Shown here: positions 25,570-36,900 of the stretch, piece by piece
Layout: each line of letters begins with the position of its first letter
Numbering within the stretch: the stretch's first letter is position 1
Assembly: GCA_947588745.1 (NCBI GenBank)
Contig: CANPYW010000009.1
Coordinates: 1 to 64,000, forward strand
Reading direction: 5' to 3'
Length of the DNA stretch: 64,000 nt
From: Candidatus Gastranaerophilales bacterium
GTDB lineage: Bacteria; Cyanobacteriota; Vampirovibrionia; Gastranaerophilales; Gastranaerophilaceae
The notes under the pieces: model-generated
Told to the model about the DNA's origin: nothing
Seen by the model: only the letters and a program-made list of their open reading frames with translations
Databases searched by the model: none
Made by a program: the position numbers and the translations under genes

Positions 25570-28146
25570 ATGATAAATGAAGAAATCAAGAATTCAAATA
25601 GTTTTGATGTTGATTATGAACAAGCAACACCTATGTTCAAACAGTTTCTTGATATTAAAAGAAAATATAGAGAAGTTGTATTATTGTATCGAATGGGTGA
25701 TTTTTACGAAGGTTTTTTTGAAGATGCCATTCTTTTTGCAAAAGAATTAGGTCTTACCCTAACCCACAAAGACGGAGGAAACATCGGAAAAGTGCCTATG
25801 GCAGGCATTCCCGTCAAATCACTTAACACATACATTCCAAAACTTTTAAATAAAAATATCAAAGTTGCCGTTTGTGAACAACTTGAAAATCCCAAAGAAG
25901 TTAAAGGACTCGTTAAACGTGATATTGTTAAAACAATTACGGCAGGCACAATTACGGAATTAAATCTGTTAGAGCCGACAGGGAACAATTTTCTGGCCTC
26001 GGTTATAAATGTTAATAACGTATTCGGATTGGCTTATACCGATATTTCAACCGGTGAATTCAAAGTTACAAAAGGTTCACTTGATGAAATCTTATCGGAA
26101 CTCGCAAGAATAAAACCATCCGAACTTTTAACTCCGACAAAAAAGCAAAAGTTACAACCGTTTCAAATAGTTCCCGAGGAAAAAATCGATTTACCAGAAG
26201 AAATTACTTCCGTTTATCCTTGTACAAAAATGAGTGCTTCTTCATTCAATGAGGACAGGGCAGTTCAAAATATAAAACAGCTGTTTAATGTTGTTTCATT
26301 GGAAGCATTCGGATATGATGAGTTTAAACCCGCATTCTGTGCTGCGGGTGCTGTTATTGAGTATATTATAGAAACTCAAAAAGGCAATCTTCCAAAGTTT
26401 GATGTCATAAAACCATATTCTATATCCGAATTCGTTTCTATAGATGCAAATACAAGAAGAAATCTTGAGCTTGTCGAAACATCAAGAGATAAACAAAAAT
26501 ACGGAAGTTTATATTGGACTTTGGACAAGGTAAGAACCCCAATGGGTTCAAGGTTATTAAAATCGTGGATTACTCAGCCCGTAAAAAATATTGACGAAAT
26601 TACAAAACGCCTTAATGCCGTAGAAGAACTTTTAAATTATCCCGAATATAAAATGGAGCTTGAAAATCTGCTTGATAAAATAACGGATATCGAGCGGCTT
26701 GCTATAAAATTAAGCAACGGCAATATAAATCCACGTGATTTTTTATCTTTTAAAAGTTCGTTTGTTTTGTTCCCTAATTTTGAACGGATTACAAAATGTT
26801 TTAAAAACGAATACCTTACAAATTTTATTGATAAAGTTAAAGATTTGGTTGAATTTGCTTCTATTATAGAACGTACGATTAAAGAAGAACCGCCCGTTTC
26901 GGTTAAAGACGGCGGTGCAATTAAAGATAACTTGAGTGCGGAGCTTGATTATTTCAGGAGTCTTATTAACGGTGGAGAAGATTGGCTGAAAGAGTATGAA
27001 GCAAAACAAAAAGAAATTACGGGAATTAAGAATTTAAGAGTCGGATATAACAGAAATTTCGGATTCTTTATTGAAATTACAAAGGCAAACATCAATCAAG
27101 TTCCCATGAATTATGTACGCAAACAGACTTTGATTAATGTGGAAAGATATATTACCGAAGAACTTAAAAAGCACGAAAATGATGTTTTTTCTGCCCAATT
27201 CAAGATAATCGAACTGGAACAGAAAATATACAATGATTTGATTGAATATTCAAAATCATTTGTTGATGTTATTAAAGAAGCTTCTCATTTTATTGCCAGA
27301 CTTGATGTTTTAATATCATTTGCAGCTTGTGCAGCCGAATATAATTACGTTAAACCCGAAATTACGGATACAAACGAGTTATATATAAAAGAAGGACGTC
27401 ATCCGGTCGTGGAAAAAATTCTGCCTATGGGTCAGTTTGTTGCCAATGATTTAAAATTGCAAGCCGATAGCGATAATCCCGAAGATACCCAATTTATGAT
27501 TTTAACAGGCCCTAATATGGCTGGAAAATCTACATATATGCGTCAAAATGCTTTAATTGTCCTTATGGCTCAAATAGGTTCTTATGTTCCGGCTTCTTAC
27601 GCACGTATAGGTATTGTTGATAAGATTTTTACAAGAGTAGGTGCAGTCGACGATTTATCGCTGGGGCAATCTACCTTTATGGTGGAAATGAACGAAACGG
27701 CATTTATTTTAAACAGTGCCACCGAAAAAAGCTTAATTCTGCTTGATGAAATCGGAAGAGGAACTTCCACTTATGATGGAGTTGCAATAGCCTGGTCTGT
27801 TGCGGAATATATTGCAACAAAAATTAAGGCAAGAACAATCTTTGCCACTCATTATCACGAGCTTAATGTTATGCCTAATTCAATTGACAGAATTAAAAAT
27901 TACAGAATTACACTTGCGGAAGAAAACGGACAAATTCAGTTTTTAAGAAAAGTTGTGGAAGGCAGTGCAAGTAAGAGTTACGGTATTCATGTCGCTCAAA
28001 TGGCGGGGCTTCCCGACGATGTTATTTCTAAAGCAAAAAATATCATGAATAAAATGCAGCACGATTATTCCAAAGATTTATCATATAAAAAATCAAAAAC
28101 ATCCGTACAAGTACCTCAATTGACTTTGTCGTTTGACAAGGATTAA
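25570..28146 (+). CDS. mutS: DNA mismatch repair ATPase MutS
   Basis: MutS recognises mispaired bases and starts mismatch repair. I place the start at ATG 25570 (MINEEIKN, 858 residues), because the family's N-terminus begins only some 20 residues before TPMFKQFLDIK. An upstream ATG at 25522 would eat into the promoter region. The mismatch-wedging F45-Y46-E47 is present. The C-terminal ATPase shows Walker A GPNMAGKST from G647, DEIGRGTSTYDG and FATHYHEL. The glycosyltransferase gene starts 4 bases after the stop. mutL is not in the window. Confidence 0.97.
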   Translation: MINEEIKNSNSFDVDYEQATPMFKQFLDIKRKYREVVLLYRMGDFYEGFFEDAILFAKELGLTLTHKDGGNIGKVPMAGIPVKSLNTYIPKLLNKNIKVAVCEQLENPKEVKGLVKRDIVKTITAGTITELNLLEPTGNNFLASVINVNNVFGLAYTDISTGEFKVTKGSLDEILSELARIKPSELLTPTKKQKLQPFQIVPEEKIDLPEEITSVYPCTKMSASSFNEDRAVQNIKQLFNVVSLEAFGYDEFKPAFCAAGAVIEYIIETQKGNLPKFDVIKPYSISEFVSIDANTRRNLELVETSRDKQKYGSLYWTLDKVRTPMGSRLLKSWITQPVKNIDEITKRLNAVEELLNYPEYKMELENLLDKITDIERLAIKLSNGNINPRDFLSFKSSFVLFPNFERITKCFKNEYLTNFIDKVKDLVEFASIIERTIKEEPPVSVKDGGAIKDNLSAELDYFRSLINGGEDWLKEYEAKQKEITGIKNLRVGYNRNFGFFIEITKANINQVPMNYVRKQTLINVERYITEELKKHENDVFSAQFKIIELEQKIYNDLIEYSKSFVDVIKEASHFIARLDVLISFAACAAEYNYVKPEITDTNELYIKEGRHPVVEKILPMGQFVANDLKLQADSDNPEDTQFMILTGPNMAGKSTYMRQNALIVLMAQIGSYVPASYARIGIVDKIFTRVGAVDDLSLGQSTFMVEMNETAFILNSATEKSLILLDEIGRGTSTYDGVAIAWSVAEYIATKIKARTIFATHYHELNVMPNSIDRIKNYRITLAEENGQIQFLRKVVEGSASKSYGIHVAQMAGLPDDVISKAKNIMNKMQHDYSKDLSYKKSKTSVQVPQLTLSFDKD

Positions 28147-28150
28147 TCAA

Positions 28151-29671
28151 ATGTTAAAATTATTCAAAAAAGATTTAGCGTTTATATGTTTAATCGTTGC
28201 GGTTTTTGCGATTTTGGTTCCCGTCTTTTATCTTCATCAGGGGCTTTTGCTTATTGATACTGGGCGTGAGTTTTATATCCCCGTTCAAATGCTTCAAGGT
28301 CAAGTCCTTTATAAAGATATTTATAATATATACGGGGCATTATCTTATCAGATTAATGCGGTTTTATTTTTTCTGTTCGGGCAAAAAATAAACGTTTTAT
28401 ATATTTCGGGAATAATAAGTTCACTGATAATTGTTGTGACATGCTATTTGCTCTCACGTGAATTCTTAAACAAAAAATTATCTTGTTTATTGTCCTTTTT
28501 AATTATGTTTGCTCTTGTTTTCAGAACTTTTTTATACAATTCTGTTTTAACATACGCTTTTGCAATAGTTTATGCCCTCTTAGCTTTTTTATTATCCGTA
28601 TTGTTTTTAATAAAATATTTAAAAACGGATAATAAATCTCAAGCATATTTATCCTGCCTTTTTGCGGGAATAAGTATTGCCAATAAATATGAATTTTCAC
28701 TTTATATATTTTTATTGTTCGGCGTTCTTTTATTTATTAAACCGATTGGTAAATCGGGTTTTATTAAATCACTTGGTGCATTTGGCATTATACCGCTATT
28801 AAGTTTTGGAAGTCTTATTATTCAAGGACTTAACATCAATGATATAATTCAAACGGTTAAATTGACTCAAAATTTAGTGCATGCACCTTTATTAAAGTTA
28901 TTTTTTAATCATTTCGGAGCTTTCCCCGATTTAAAAGGATTATTTTTACTCGTATTAACAAATAAAATATTCGGCATTTTTGCTTTTCTTCCCATTTTAA
29001 ACATTATTTTGTTTATTCATCAATTTAAAGATTTATATAAAGATAAACCGTTATTTATTTTTATTTTATGCTCGATTATAGCGTGTGCAAAAAATTTATT
29101 TTATTTAAACGTTAATCACATGGGAGTTTTTCTGTTTCCCGTCTGCATTATAGCTTCAATTATACTTTTAAAAAGATATATTAATAAATTTCTGCCGATT
29201 TTACTTTGTGCCGGCATGGTAATTTTTTTATCGGATGATTTTGCGGGTTTAAAATATAAAAATTACCTGCTTAAAACGGATAAAGGCAATATTTATACGT
29301 ATCAAAAAGACGGTATACCGATTAAATATGCCGCTGATTTTATATTAAACAACACTAATAAAGATGATAAAGTCGTTATCATGCCCGAAGGAAGCTTTAT
29401 TAATTACATTACGGACAGGAAAGGAGATAATTTTTATTATAATTTAAGCCCGCTTTTCTATATTGATGTATTAAAAGAAGAAAATATTATTCCGCATTTT
29501 GAGAAAAATATGCCGGAATATTTTATAATTTTGCCCATAGATAACAGTGAATACGGAAGTAAATTTTTCGGATTGGATTATGCACAAAATTTTTATAATT
29601 TGATTGTTAATAATTATGATTTAATAAAAGAAGAAAATAATATACAAATTTTTAAGAGAAAGAAAATATAA
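28151..29671 (+). CDS. Multi-pass membrane glycosyltransferase-like protein (GT-C/GT39 type)
   Basis: The start is put at ATG 28151 with AAGGA 8 bases upstream; a TTG at 28133 inside mutS is the alternative. The 506 residues contain about ten hydrophobic helices. Its N-terminal layout matches GT-C transferases: a first helix, then D-T-G-R-E-F-Y in the first outer loop and a QGQVLYKDIYNIYG segment. GT-C enzymes use polyprenyl-phosphate sugars at the outer membrane face of the cytoplasmic membrane. The C-terminal ~130 residues form a soluble domain. It is in one operon with mutS and rimO, with no obvious functional link. Confidence 0.75.
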   Translation: MLKLFKKDLAFICLIVAVFAILVPVFYLHQGLLLIDTGREFYIPVQMLQGQVLYKDIYNIYGALSYQINAVLFFLFGQKINVLYISGIISSLIIVVTCYLLSREFLNKKLSCLLSFLIMFALVFRTFLYNSVLTYAFAIVYALLAFLLSVLFLIKYLKTDNKSQAYLSCLFAGISIANKYEFSLYIFLLFGVLLFIKPIGKSGFIKSLGAFGIIPLLSFGSLIIQGLNINDIIQTVKLTQNLVHAPLLKLFFNHFGAFPDLKGLFLLVLTNKIFGIFAFLPILNIILFIHQFKDLYKDKPLFIFILCSIIACAKNLFYLNVNHMGVFLFPVCIIASIILLKRYINKFLPILLCAGMVIFLSDDFAGLKYKNYLLKTDKGNIYTYQKDGIPIKYAADFILNNTNKDDKVVIMPEGSFINYITDRKGDNFYYNLSPLFYIDVLKEENIIPHFEKNMPEYFIILPIDNSEYGSKFFGLDYAQNFYNLIVNNYDLIKEENNIQIFKRKKI

Positions 29672-30973
29672 ATGAAACAGATAGCTTTAATAAACCATGG
29701 ATGTGCGAAAAATTTGGTTGATTCGGAATTAATGCTCGGTAAACTCGTGCAGGAGGGCTATAAAATTACACTGGATGATACAAAATCAGATATTGTAATA
29801 GTTAATACCTGTTCATTTATTCATGATGCCGAAAAAGAATCGGTTCAATCAATATTTGAGATGATAAAAGCTGGAAAAAAAGTTATAATAACCGGATGTC
29901 TGGCTCAAAAATACAAAAAAGAGCTTCAAGAATTAATACCCGAAGCATCAGCTTTTTTAGGTACATCTGAAATTGATAAAATAACTGATGTTATAAAAAA
30001 TTTGAATAAAAATACTTCTTTTTATGATGTTAATGACAAACCGACCTATGTCTATCCTGAAAATATTGAACGCCAACAGATAACAATGGGAGCAAGTTCT
30101 TATATAAAAATAGCTGACGGATGTGATTTTCAGTGCGGATATTGTGTAATTCCTCAATTAAGAGGTGCTTATAGGTCTAGGAAAATTGAAAATATAGTTA
30201 AAGAAGCTAAAGAACTTGCAAATAAAGGCGTTAATGAAATAGTTTTGATAGCACAAGATACAACAAGCTACGGAAAAGATATTTATAAAAAGCCTTCGTT
30301 AAAAGAACTATTGATTGAATTGAACAAAATCGAAAATATAAGCTGGATTAGAATTATGTATACCTATCCTTCTTTATTGGACGATGAACTTTTAAAAACA
30401 ATAAACAAATTGAATAAAGTGGTTAAATATATTGACATTCCGCTGCAGCACGTAAGCAAACACATGCTTGAACTTATGGCAAGACCCGTTTTGGACAACA
30501 AAGAGTTAATTAAAAGAATACGCAAATATATTCCGAATGCTGCCATAAGAACCACATTTATTGTAGGATACCCCGGAGAAACGGAAGAAGATTTTAACGA
30601 GTTATGTAATTTTATAACCAAGATGAAACTTGACAGAGTCGGCGTATTTGAATTTTCAAGAGAAAAAAATACGAAAGCATATTCCCTTAAACCTCAAATT
30701 CCCGCCAAAATAAAAAAACAAAGACGAAAAAAATTAATGGAATTGCAGCAGTCCGTTTCAAAAGAGATTAATAATAAACTTATCGGCAAAAAAATTGACT
30801 GCATAGTTGAAGCAATTTCTCAAACAGGTGAAGTTATTGCAAGAACTTATAAAGATGCACCTGAAGTGGACGGACTTATATATATAGATACAACAACTCC
30901 CGTTACACCCGGTGATATAATCACCGTTAAAGTAACGGGAGCTGTTGAATACGATTTAATCGCTAAATTTTAG
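29672..30973 (+). CDS. rimO: Ribosomal protein S12 methylthiotransferase RimO
   Basis: This radical SAM enzyme methylthiolates an aspartate of ribosomal protein S12. The UPF0004 N-terminal domain has cysteines C11 (HGCAKN), one in VNTCSF and one in TGCLAQK for the auxiliary cluster. The radical SAM cluster is C151-x3-C155-x2-C158 (CDFQCGYC). A C-terminal TRAM domain ends the 433-residue protein. RimO is preferred over MiaB because of the HGCAKNLVDSE start. The ATG directly follows the previous stop. Its 3' end overlaps the convergent metalloprotease gene by 11 bases. Confidence 0.95.
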   Translation: MKQIALINHGCAKNLVDSELMLGKLVQEGYKITLDDTKSDIVIVNTCSFIHDAEKESVQSIFEMIKAGKKVIITGCLAQKYKKELQELIPEASAFLGTSEIDKITDVIKNLNKNTSFYDVNDKPTYVYPENIERQQITMGASSYIKIADGCDFQCGYCVIPQLRGAYRSRKIENIVKEAKELANKGVNEIVLIAQDTTSYGKDIYKKPSLKELLIELNKIENISWIRIMYTYPSLLDDELLKTINKLNKVVKYIDIPLQHVSKHMLELMARPVLDNKELIKRIRKYIPNAAIRTTFIVGYPGETEEDFNELCNFITKMKLDRVGVFEFSREKNTKAYSLKPQIPAKIKKQRRKKLMELQQSVSKEINNKLIGKKIDCIVEAISQTGEVIARTYKDAPEVDGLIYIDTTTPVTPGDIITVKVTGAVEYDLIAKF

Positions 30974-32567
30974 AAGTTATTTTTACTCTTGATTGTGACT
31001 TATATCTTGCAACTCTTCTGTCATAAATAGCTTGAGGATTATTTGATATTAATTTATCTATAGTTGCATCCTGAGATTTTTGGTCTTCTTTCTTAAAATA
31101 TACTTCAACCAGTTTTAAAGCAACTTCTATATTATCAGGATAACTCTTTTGAAGTGCAATTAATTTCTTTTCAGCAGTGTCTAATTTATACTTATTATTT
31201 GTTTTATTGAATTCTTTAACATCAAGAAACGCATCTAATAATTGAGTATCAAAATCATCACCCAGTTGTACAGCTAAATCCAAATATTTTCTTGAATTAT
31301 AATAATCTTTCATTTTATAGAAGTTAGCAGACATATTATATAATACAACAAATTGGTTTTGAAAATCAGTGCTTACAAGCGGTAATATATTTTCCAAAAT
31401 ATAGTTTGAACGTGAATAATCTCTCAAAAATCCGTAATTTATAGCTAAATCTACCCACGCTGCTATGTTTCCTTTATCTTGTCTTAATAATTCAACTATT
31501 CTTTGAATATCCTTTTCAAAGTTTTCGCCTGCATAAGAGGTTAATATATTGTGGAAATATAAATTCGACAACTGTTCAGGAGCTAACGGTTTATCTATAA
31601 TATCCGGATTCATCCTGTATACGGCTCTTAATGTATTCAAATCTCTTGTCGTAATCATCTTTGGATTATGATTTCCGCTTAAATCACCGTCATAATACAT
31701 AACATCACTACTATCAGCACTGTGTCCCCACAAACCTAATGCGTGTCCTATTTCGTGCTGAGCTATGTTAAAGACTTCGTTTCTGTCCATATTTAAACCG
31801 GTTTGATCTGACGGTTTTATATAAATATCAACTTTATTTAACATATTATTATTTATAGAAGGTATTGAACTTCCTGATTGCCTTTTATCAAGTGCAGGAG
31901 TATTGGTTTTTAACGAGTTTGTAAATGAAACTGTTATATTAGCATTTGTATTTCCGGGTGTATCTCTGAATGAAATTTCACCATTTGTAGCATTCTGCCA
32001 GTTTTGGAAAGCTTCTCTAACAGCATCTATATACTCGGGAGGCGTATTTCCATTATAAGAAATCGAATATGTTATGGGTTCTCTGTTATTCCATCTTATT
32101 AAACGTTCTTCATACAATACGTTATCTACAAAGTTTGCACCTATTTCATTATTTAAGTTTTGTCTTATTTGAGAAAGTACCTGCTCAGCTCTTTCTGTTG
32201 CGGCATCAAAATCATCATATTGCGATATTTCATATAACGCTTTTTGGTTTTCATAAGTCGGCGGTAATTTTGACAATGCTTCTACCTGATAATTCACGGG
32301 TCTTTCATCCAACGGAAGCATGTTGGCTACTGTATCAAACATACCTAATGCTTTTTTATAATTACCTGACTGCATATAACTGATACCACGTTGTAACAAG
32401 ATATCGGGCATGTAGTTTTTGATGTATATAAATACACCTGCTATCAAAATAAGTAAAACAGCTAAAACAATATAGGTTGTTTTACTGCTTTTGTTTGGTT
32501 TTTTCCTATTCCTACCGGAAGAATAGCCATTCTGTTCATCATAACTTTCGCTTATTTCGTCTGTCAT
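30963..32567 (-). CDS. Membrane-anchored matrixin-like zinc metalloprotease with TPR-like tail
   Basis: The 534-residue protein has a disordered N-terminus and one transmembrane helix (~32-52). A TPR-like region (~60-120) precedes a metzincin catalytic domain. That domain has the complete zinc motif HEIGHALGLWGH at 271-282 and a likely Met-turn at SDVMYYD. More TPR-like repeats follow (~330-520). AAGGAG is placed 7 bases before the ATG. The orientation (N-in, C-out) suggests a periplasmic or surface protease. It is the last gene of the smc-scpA-scpB strand block, 11 bases after scpB. Its substrate is unknown. Confidence 0.85.
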   Translation of the reverse strand: MTDEISESYDEQNGYSSGRNRKKPNKSSKTTYIVLAVLLILIAGVFIYIKNYMPDILLQRGISYMQSGNYKKALGMFDTVANMLPLDERPVNYQVEALSKLPPTYENQKALYEISQYDDFDAATERAEQVLSQIRQNLNNEIGANFVDNVLYEERLIRWNNREPITYSISYNGNTPPEYIDAVREAFQNWQNATNGEISFRDTPGNTNANITVSFTNSLKTNTPALDKRQSGSSIPSINNNMLNKVDIYIKPSDQTGLNMDRNEVFNIAQHEIGHALGLWGHSADSSDVMYYDGDLSGNHNPKMITTRDLNTLRAVYRMNPDIIDKPLAPEQLSNLYFHNILTSYAGENFEKDIQRIVELLRQDKGNIAAWVDLAINYGFLRDYSRSNYILENILPLVSTDFQNQFVVLYNMSANFYKMKDYYNSRKYLDLAVQLGDDFDTQLLDAFLDVKEFNKTNNKYKLDTAEKKLIALQKSYPDNIEVALKLVEVYFKKEDQKSQDATIDKLISNNPQAIYDRRVARYKSQSRVKITSKI

Positions 32568-32578
32568 ATTCTCTCCTT

Positions 32579-33094
32579 TTATTTATTTAATTCCAATAAT
32601 TCGGATAATTTTTGCGTTTCGAGCTTGGAAAGCAGCTCCGAGTTACCTTTGATTTTAAAGTATTCCTCAAATTTAGGCGTGGTCTTTAAATTGAAAGATT
32701 TCCCGTTTTTATCTTTTTTTCTGCTTATTAACCCTTTTTCCACAAGCTCCTTAACATGTTCATAAGCATTTGCACCTCTTAATTCTTTTAATTCCGTTTG
32801 TCTGATTGGGCCTTTTAATGCAATTACGGTTAATGTTTTTAAAACCGCATTTGATATATCAACCGGGCATAATTTTTCGACAATATCCATATATTCGTCT
32901 TTTACCTGTAATATATACCCGTTTTCATCATCAATTTCCAAAGCACCACCACGTGATGAATAATCAACTATTAAAGAGAGCATTGCCTCCTCCGTTTCCT
33001 GTTCATCCGTTTCCAAAATTTTTGAAATCTCTTTTATATCTACAGCTCTGCCCGTTACAAATAATACAGCTTCAATTCTCGATTTTAAATCCAT
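32579..33094 (-). CDS. scpB: Segregation and condensation protein ScpB
   Basis: ScpB is the winged-helix (kite) subunit of the bacterial condensin SMC-ScpAB. The 171 residues show two winged-helix regions, with the typical start KSRIEAVLFVTGRAVDIKEI and ALKGPIRQTELKELRGAN in the second. Length is normal, near 170-200. It is 12 bases downstream of scpA in the smc operon. Confidence 0.95.
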   Translation of the reverse strand: MDLKSRIEAVLFVTGRAVDIKEISKILETDEQETEEAMLSLIVDYSSRGGALEIDDENGYILQVKDEYMDIVEKLCPVDISNAVLKTLTVIALKGPIRQTELKELRGANAYEHVKELVEKGLISRKKDKNGKSFNLKTTPKFEEYFKIKGNSELLSKLETQKLSELLELNK

Positions 33095-33106
33095 ATTATT
33101 GCACCT

Positions 33107-33970
33107 CTATGCCGTTTCTTCATCCGGCTGCGATTTTATGACGTATAAATCGGAATAAAACTCTTTTTGTTCAAGCTGAAATTCTGAAGATTTAACGGTT
33201 AAAAATAACAGTGCTATATATGCCGATACCTTATCAAGCCCAAGCAGCGTTAATGTATTTAACTCTACTTTTTCTTCTTTTTCAAATATTTTTATCAAAT
33301 TTTCGTGTAATATTTTTACGCTGTTTTCTATATATTCTTCCTGAGTCAGATTTATTATGTCATCGGAAGATAAATTTGCATAACTTCTTACTCTTTTTTT
33401 TGCACGCTCAAGTGAATTTTGAACGGATTGCTTTTTATCCAGCCGTTCATAAAATTCCAGCTGTCTGATTAAATCTTTTAATGTTACTATTCTGTTTCTG
33501 TTCTGTTTAATACTTGTACGTCTTTGAATAATACTGTCAATCGGTATTACATTATCTCCAAAATCATAATTTTGATAGTATAAATCATCTGAAAATCTTG
33601 AATCATCACTATCATCATATTCGGCATCAACCGGCTGTTCTTCTTCAAATTGCATCGGGTCTATTCCGACAAGAATATTAGATTTAAGCTTTAACAGTAC
33701 TGCCAGAAAAAATAATGCACGCCCGCTTAATCTTAAATTATTCGATTTATTTTCGGCGAGATGCAGCATGTATTTATCTGCTATATCCGCTATATCTATA
33801 TTCCAAGGGTCAATTTTACCTTGTTTTGCCATTTGCACAAGCACTTCAATCCCGTCTAACTCATCATTAGGCTTATCCAATATGTCATCGGGAGTAAACC
33901 CTAAATCTTGCACATAGGATTTATTTGAGCTTTCTATATAAAATTTTTCGGTTTCCTTTGGGTTTAACAT
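33107..33970 (-). CDS. scpA: Segregation and condensation protein ScpA
   Basis: ScpA is the kleisin that bridges SMC heads and binds ScpB. The GIEVLVQMAKQGKIDPWNIDIADIADKY segment (core KIDPWNID) is the family hallmark, here near residues 45-70. The protein has 287 residues. The acidic middle (~120-150, EEEQPVDAEYDDSDD) is a flexible linker, followed by a C-terminal winged helix that binds the SMC cap. It begins 4 bases after the smc stop. Confidence 0.95.
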   Translation of the reverse strand: MLNPKETEKFYIESSNKSYVQDLGFTPDDILDKPNDELDGIEVLVQMAKQGKIDPWNIDIADIADKYMLHLAENKSNNLRLSGRALFFLAVLLKLKSNILVGIDPMQFEEEQPVDAEYDDSDDSRFSDDLYYQNYDFGDNVIPIDSIIQRRTSIKQNRNRIVTLKDLIRQLEFYERLDKKQSVQNSLERAKKRVRSYANLSSDDIINLTQEEYIENSVKILHENLIKIFEKEEKVELNTLTLLGLDKVSAYIALLFLTVKSSEFQLEQKEFYSDLYVIKSQPDEETA

Positions 33971-33974
33971 CTGC

Positions 33975-36900
33975 TTAATCTCTGAGTTTAACGCCTGTTA
34001 CACATGTTTTTCCTCGGTCTTTTTGAGTCACACCGATTGTCCTATTAGCTGATTCTATCATAGAATGCTTGTGACTGACTACTATAAATTGCGTATTTTT
34101 TGCTTGCTCCTGTATCATATTTGCAAGTAAATTTACATTTATTCCGTCTAAACTTGCATCAACTTCATCCAATGCATAAAACGGTGCGGGCTGATACTTT
34201 TGGATTGAAAATACCAATGCAAGTGCGGTTAAAGATTTTTCTCCGCCCGATAATGCCCCAAGCTTTTGTTTTTGCTTATCTCTTATTTGAGCTTTTATTG
34301 TTAATCCGCCCTCAAAAGGATTTTCGGGGTTTTCGAGCATTAAAGTGCCTTCACCTTCCGATAATTGAGCAAAAATACTCTTGAAATTCTCGTTTATTCC
34401 GTTATATGCTCTCATGAAGCTTTCTTTTTTAATCTGCTCATATCCGTTCATTTTATCAAGTATATCTTTACGCTCGTTTGTTAATGTTGAAATTTGCTCC
34501 TTTAGGGCATCTTCTCTTGCTTTAACTTCATCATATCTTTGTATTGCAAGCATGTTAACAGGTTCCATGTCTTCCATTTTTTTCTGAAGTTTTTGGATTT
34601 TTCCCGTAATTTCTTCCGTGGATATTTCGGTCGGAATAAGAGTATTTGTATCTATATTATTTTCTTTTAATACATTTTTTATTTCTTCAAATTCCGGTTC
34701 AAGCTCTCTTCTTCTTGCTTTGAATGATTCTATCTGCTCCGATATTTTATCCGTTTCGTTTGTAAGCTTATTTTTATTGTTTTGAGTAGCCAAAAGTTCT
34801 TCCTGAACCAAATCTCTTTGTTTTTGAAGCTCTATTAATTTTTCACCCAAATTTTTAATCTTTTCTTCCAGCTCATTTGCTTTTATTTCAATTTCTTTTA
34901 TTTCGTTTGCAAACCGCTCTTTATCTGACTGAGATAATTCATTATCTTTCAGCAGTTTTTGTATTTGTTCTTCCTTTTGCTTAATTAATTCATTATTAAA
35001 ATCAATATTTCTTTTTGCGTCATTAATTTCGTTATTACATCTTAAAATTCTGCCTTGATAATCTTTTATTGTATTTTCAATCGCAGCTGTCATTTCTTTA
35101 AGCTTTTTAAGCTCACCTTCCGTCATTTTTGATTCGATTTCGGTAATTCTATCTTGAAGCACAAGCATTTTATCGTTCAAATCAACAAGTTTTATCTCTG
35201 TTTTTTCAAGCTTATCTTCCAGTTGTTTAGCTTTGGGTTCCGCTTCCGAAAGAATTTTTTGATTTTCGCTTATTTTTTGTTCCGTACTTTCAGCCGTTTT
35301 ATTTAAGTTATTTAATTCAATTTTAGCACTGTTTAATGCGGTCATTGTGTTTGAATAATTTATTCTTATTTTTTCCTGTCTTGCTTCAAGCTCTTTTCTC
35401 GCTTTTTCGCAATCGGAATATTTTTGTTGGAGTTCTTTAAAACGTGTTTTATATTTCGTTAATTCTTCATCCTGATTTTGACTGAATTTTAACCCTGTAT
35501 CACGTCTTTCACCGCCCGTTATCGCACCCGATTTTTCAAGTAAACTGCCATCAAGCGTTACCAAACGATATTTGCCTATCAACTTTTTGGCACAATCATA
35601 ATCTTCCACTATTAAAGTGTCACCAAGTGCATAAAAAAACGCATCCAAATATATGTCATCAAAATCAACAAGGTTTATCGCAAAATCTATTACACCTTTA
35701 TCTTTAGGTATTCTTAAACCCGACGGTGCTTTTTTCATTTTGTTTAACGGTAAAAATGTTGCACTTCCGGCTCTTGCGGATTTCAAATAATCTATACAAT
35801 TTTTCGCAACATCTTCATCATCTACAACTATATTTTTCATTCTGCCGCCCATTGCGACTTCAAGTGCGGTTGAATATTCTCTGTCAACACTCCCGAGCTG
35901 CAATAAAGGAGCATGGACTCCGCTTATTTTAGCTTTCATTATTGCTTCTATGGAACGACCAAGGTTTATTTCCTCATAAGCACTCTTTTGAGCCTCCATG
36001 GTCACAATCTTTTTTTGTGCTGTTTGAATATCAAACATTATATCCGATAACTCGTTTTTATTTTTATCAAGATTGTATACAATATTTTCCTGTGCTATTT
36101 TAAAATCGTTAAGCTCTTTTTGAAGTTCTTCCGTTTCCAAGCTTAATTTATCTTTGTTATCTTTAAAATTGGCTTTAAAATTCGCCAAATCATTTAACGT
36201 CTTTTTTGCAAGCTCTATATCTTTTTTTGTTGAAACAAGCTCTGTTTCAAGCGGTATGGAATTCGATTTTATGCTCCATTCTTCTTCTTTCAGCTTTTCG
36301 AGTTCTTTTTTAAGATTATTTCTTTCCTCAAGCTGTTTATCGGCATTTTTATTCAAACCGGATACTTCTTCCAATATTTTAGATAATTCAATCTCTTGAA
36401 GCTTAATATTTGCCTCTATTTGTGCAATTTCGGCTTTCTTTTCTTCAATATTCGCATTGATTTTTACTATTTTTTCTTTATGATTTTCAATCCCGTTTTT
36501 GGAATTTTCTATTGTTCTTAAGTTATCATGAATTGTCTTTTCGGCAGCACTTATTGCCAAATTTTTTCTCGATATTTGACCTTTCAATTCTTCAAGCTGC
36601 TTTTTTGTTTCTATTTGCTCGGCTTCACCGTTATTTTTAACAAGCTCCGAAACTTCATTATATCTTTTTCTTATTTCGATTAATTGTTCCTCAAGCTGTT
36701 TTAACTTATATTCTTCTTCCTTTTTCTTTTTATTAAATTCAAGAATATTTTGATGTGTAAGTTCTAAATTTCTTTTAATATCGAAATATTTAACCGTAGT
36801 AATTTGACTTTCAAGCTGAAGTTTTTCATTTTTTAATTTTTCGTATTTTAAAGCGGTTTCTTTATCCTGTGCCAAACGCTCTATAGAAGAACTTATTTCG

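Noticed and set aside
24897-25570. FMN riboswitch upstream of ribD
   Set aside because: ribD is preceded by a coupled gene, and the leader before that gene is only ~70 bp with no recognisable RFN-element sequence.
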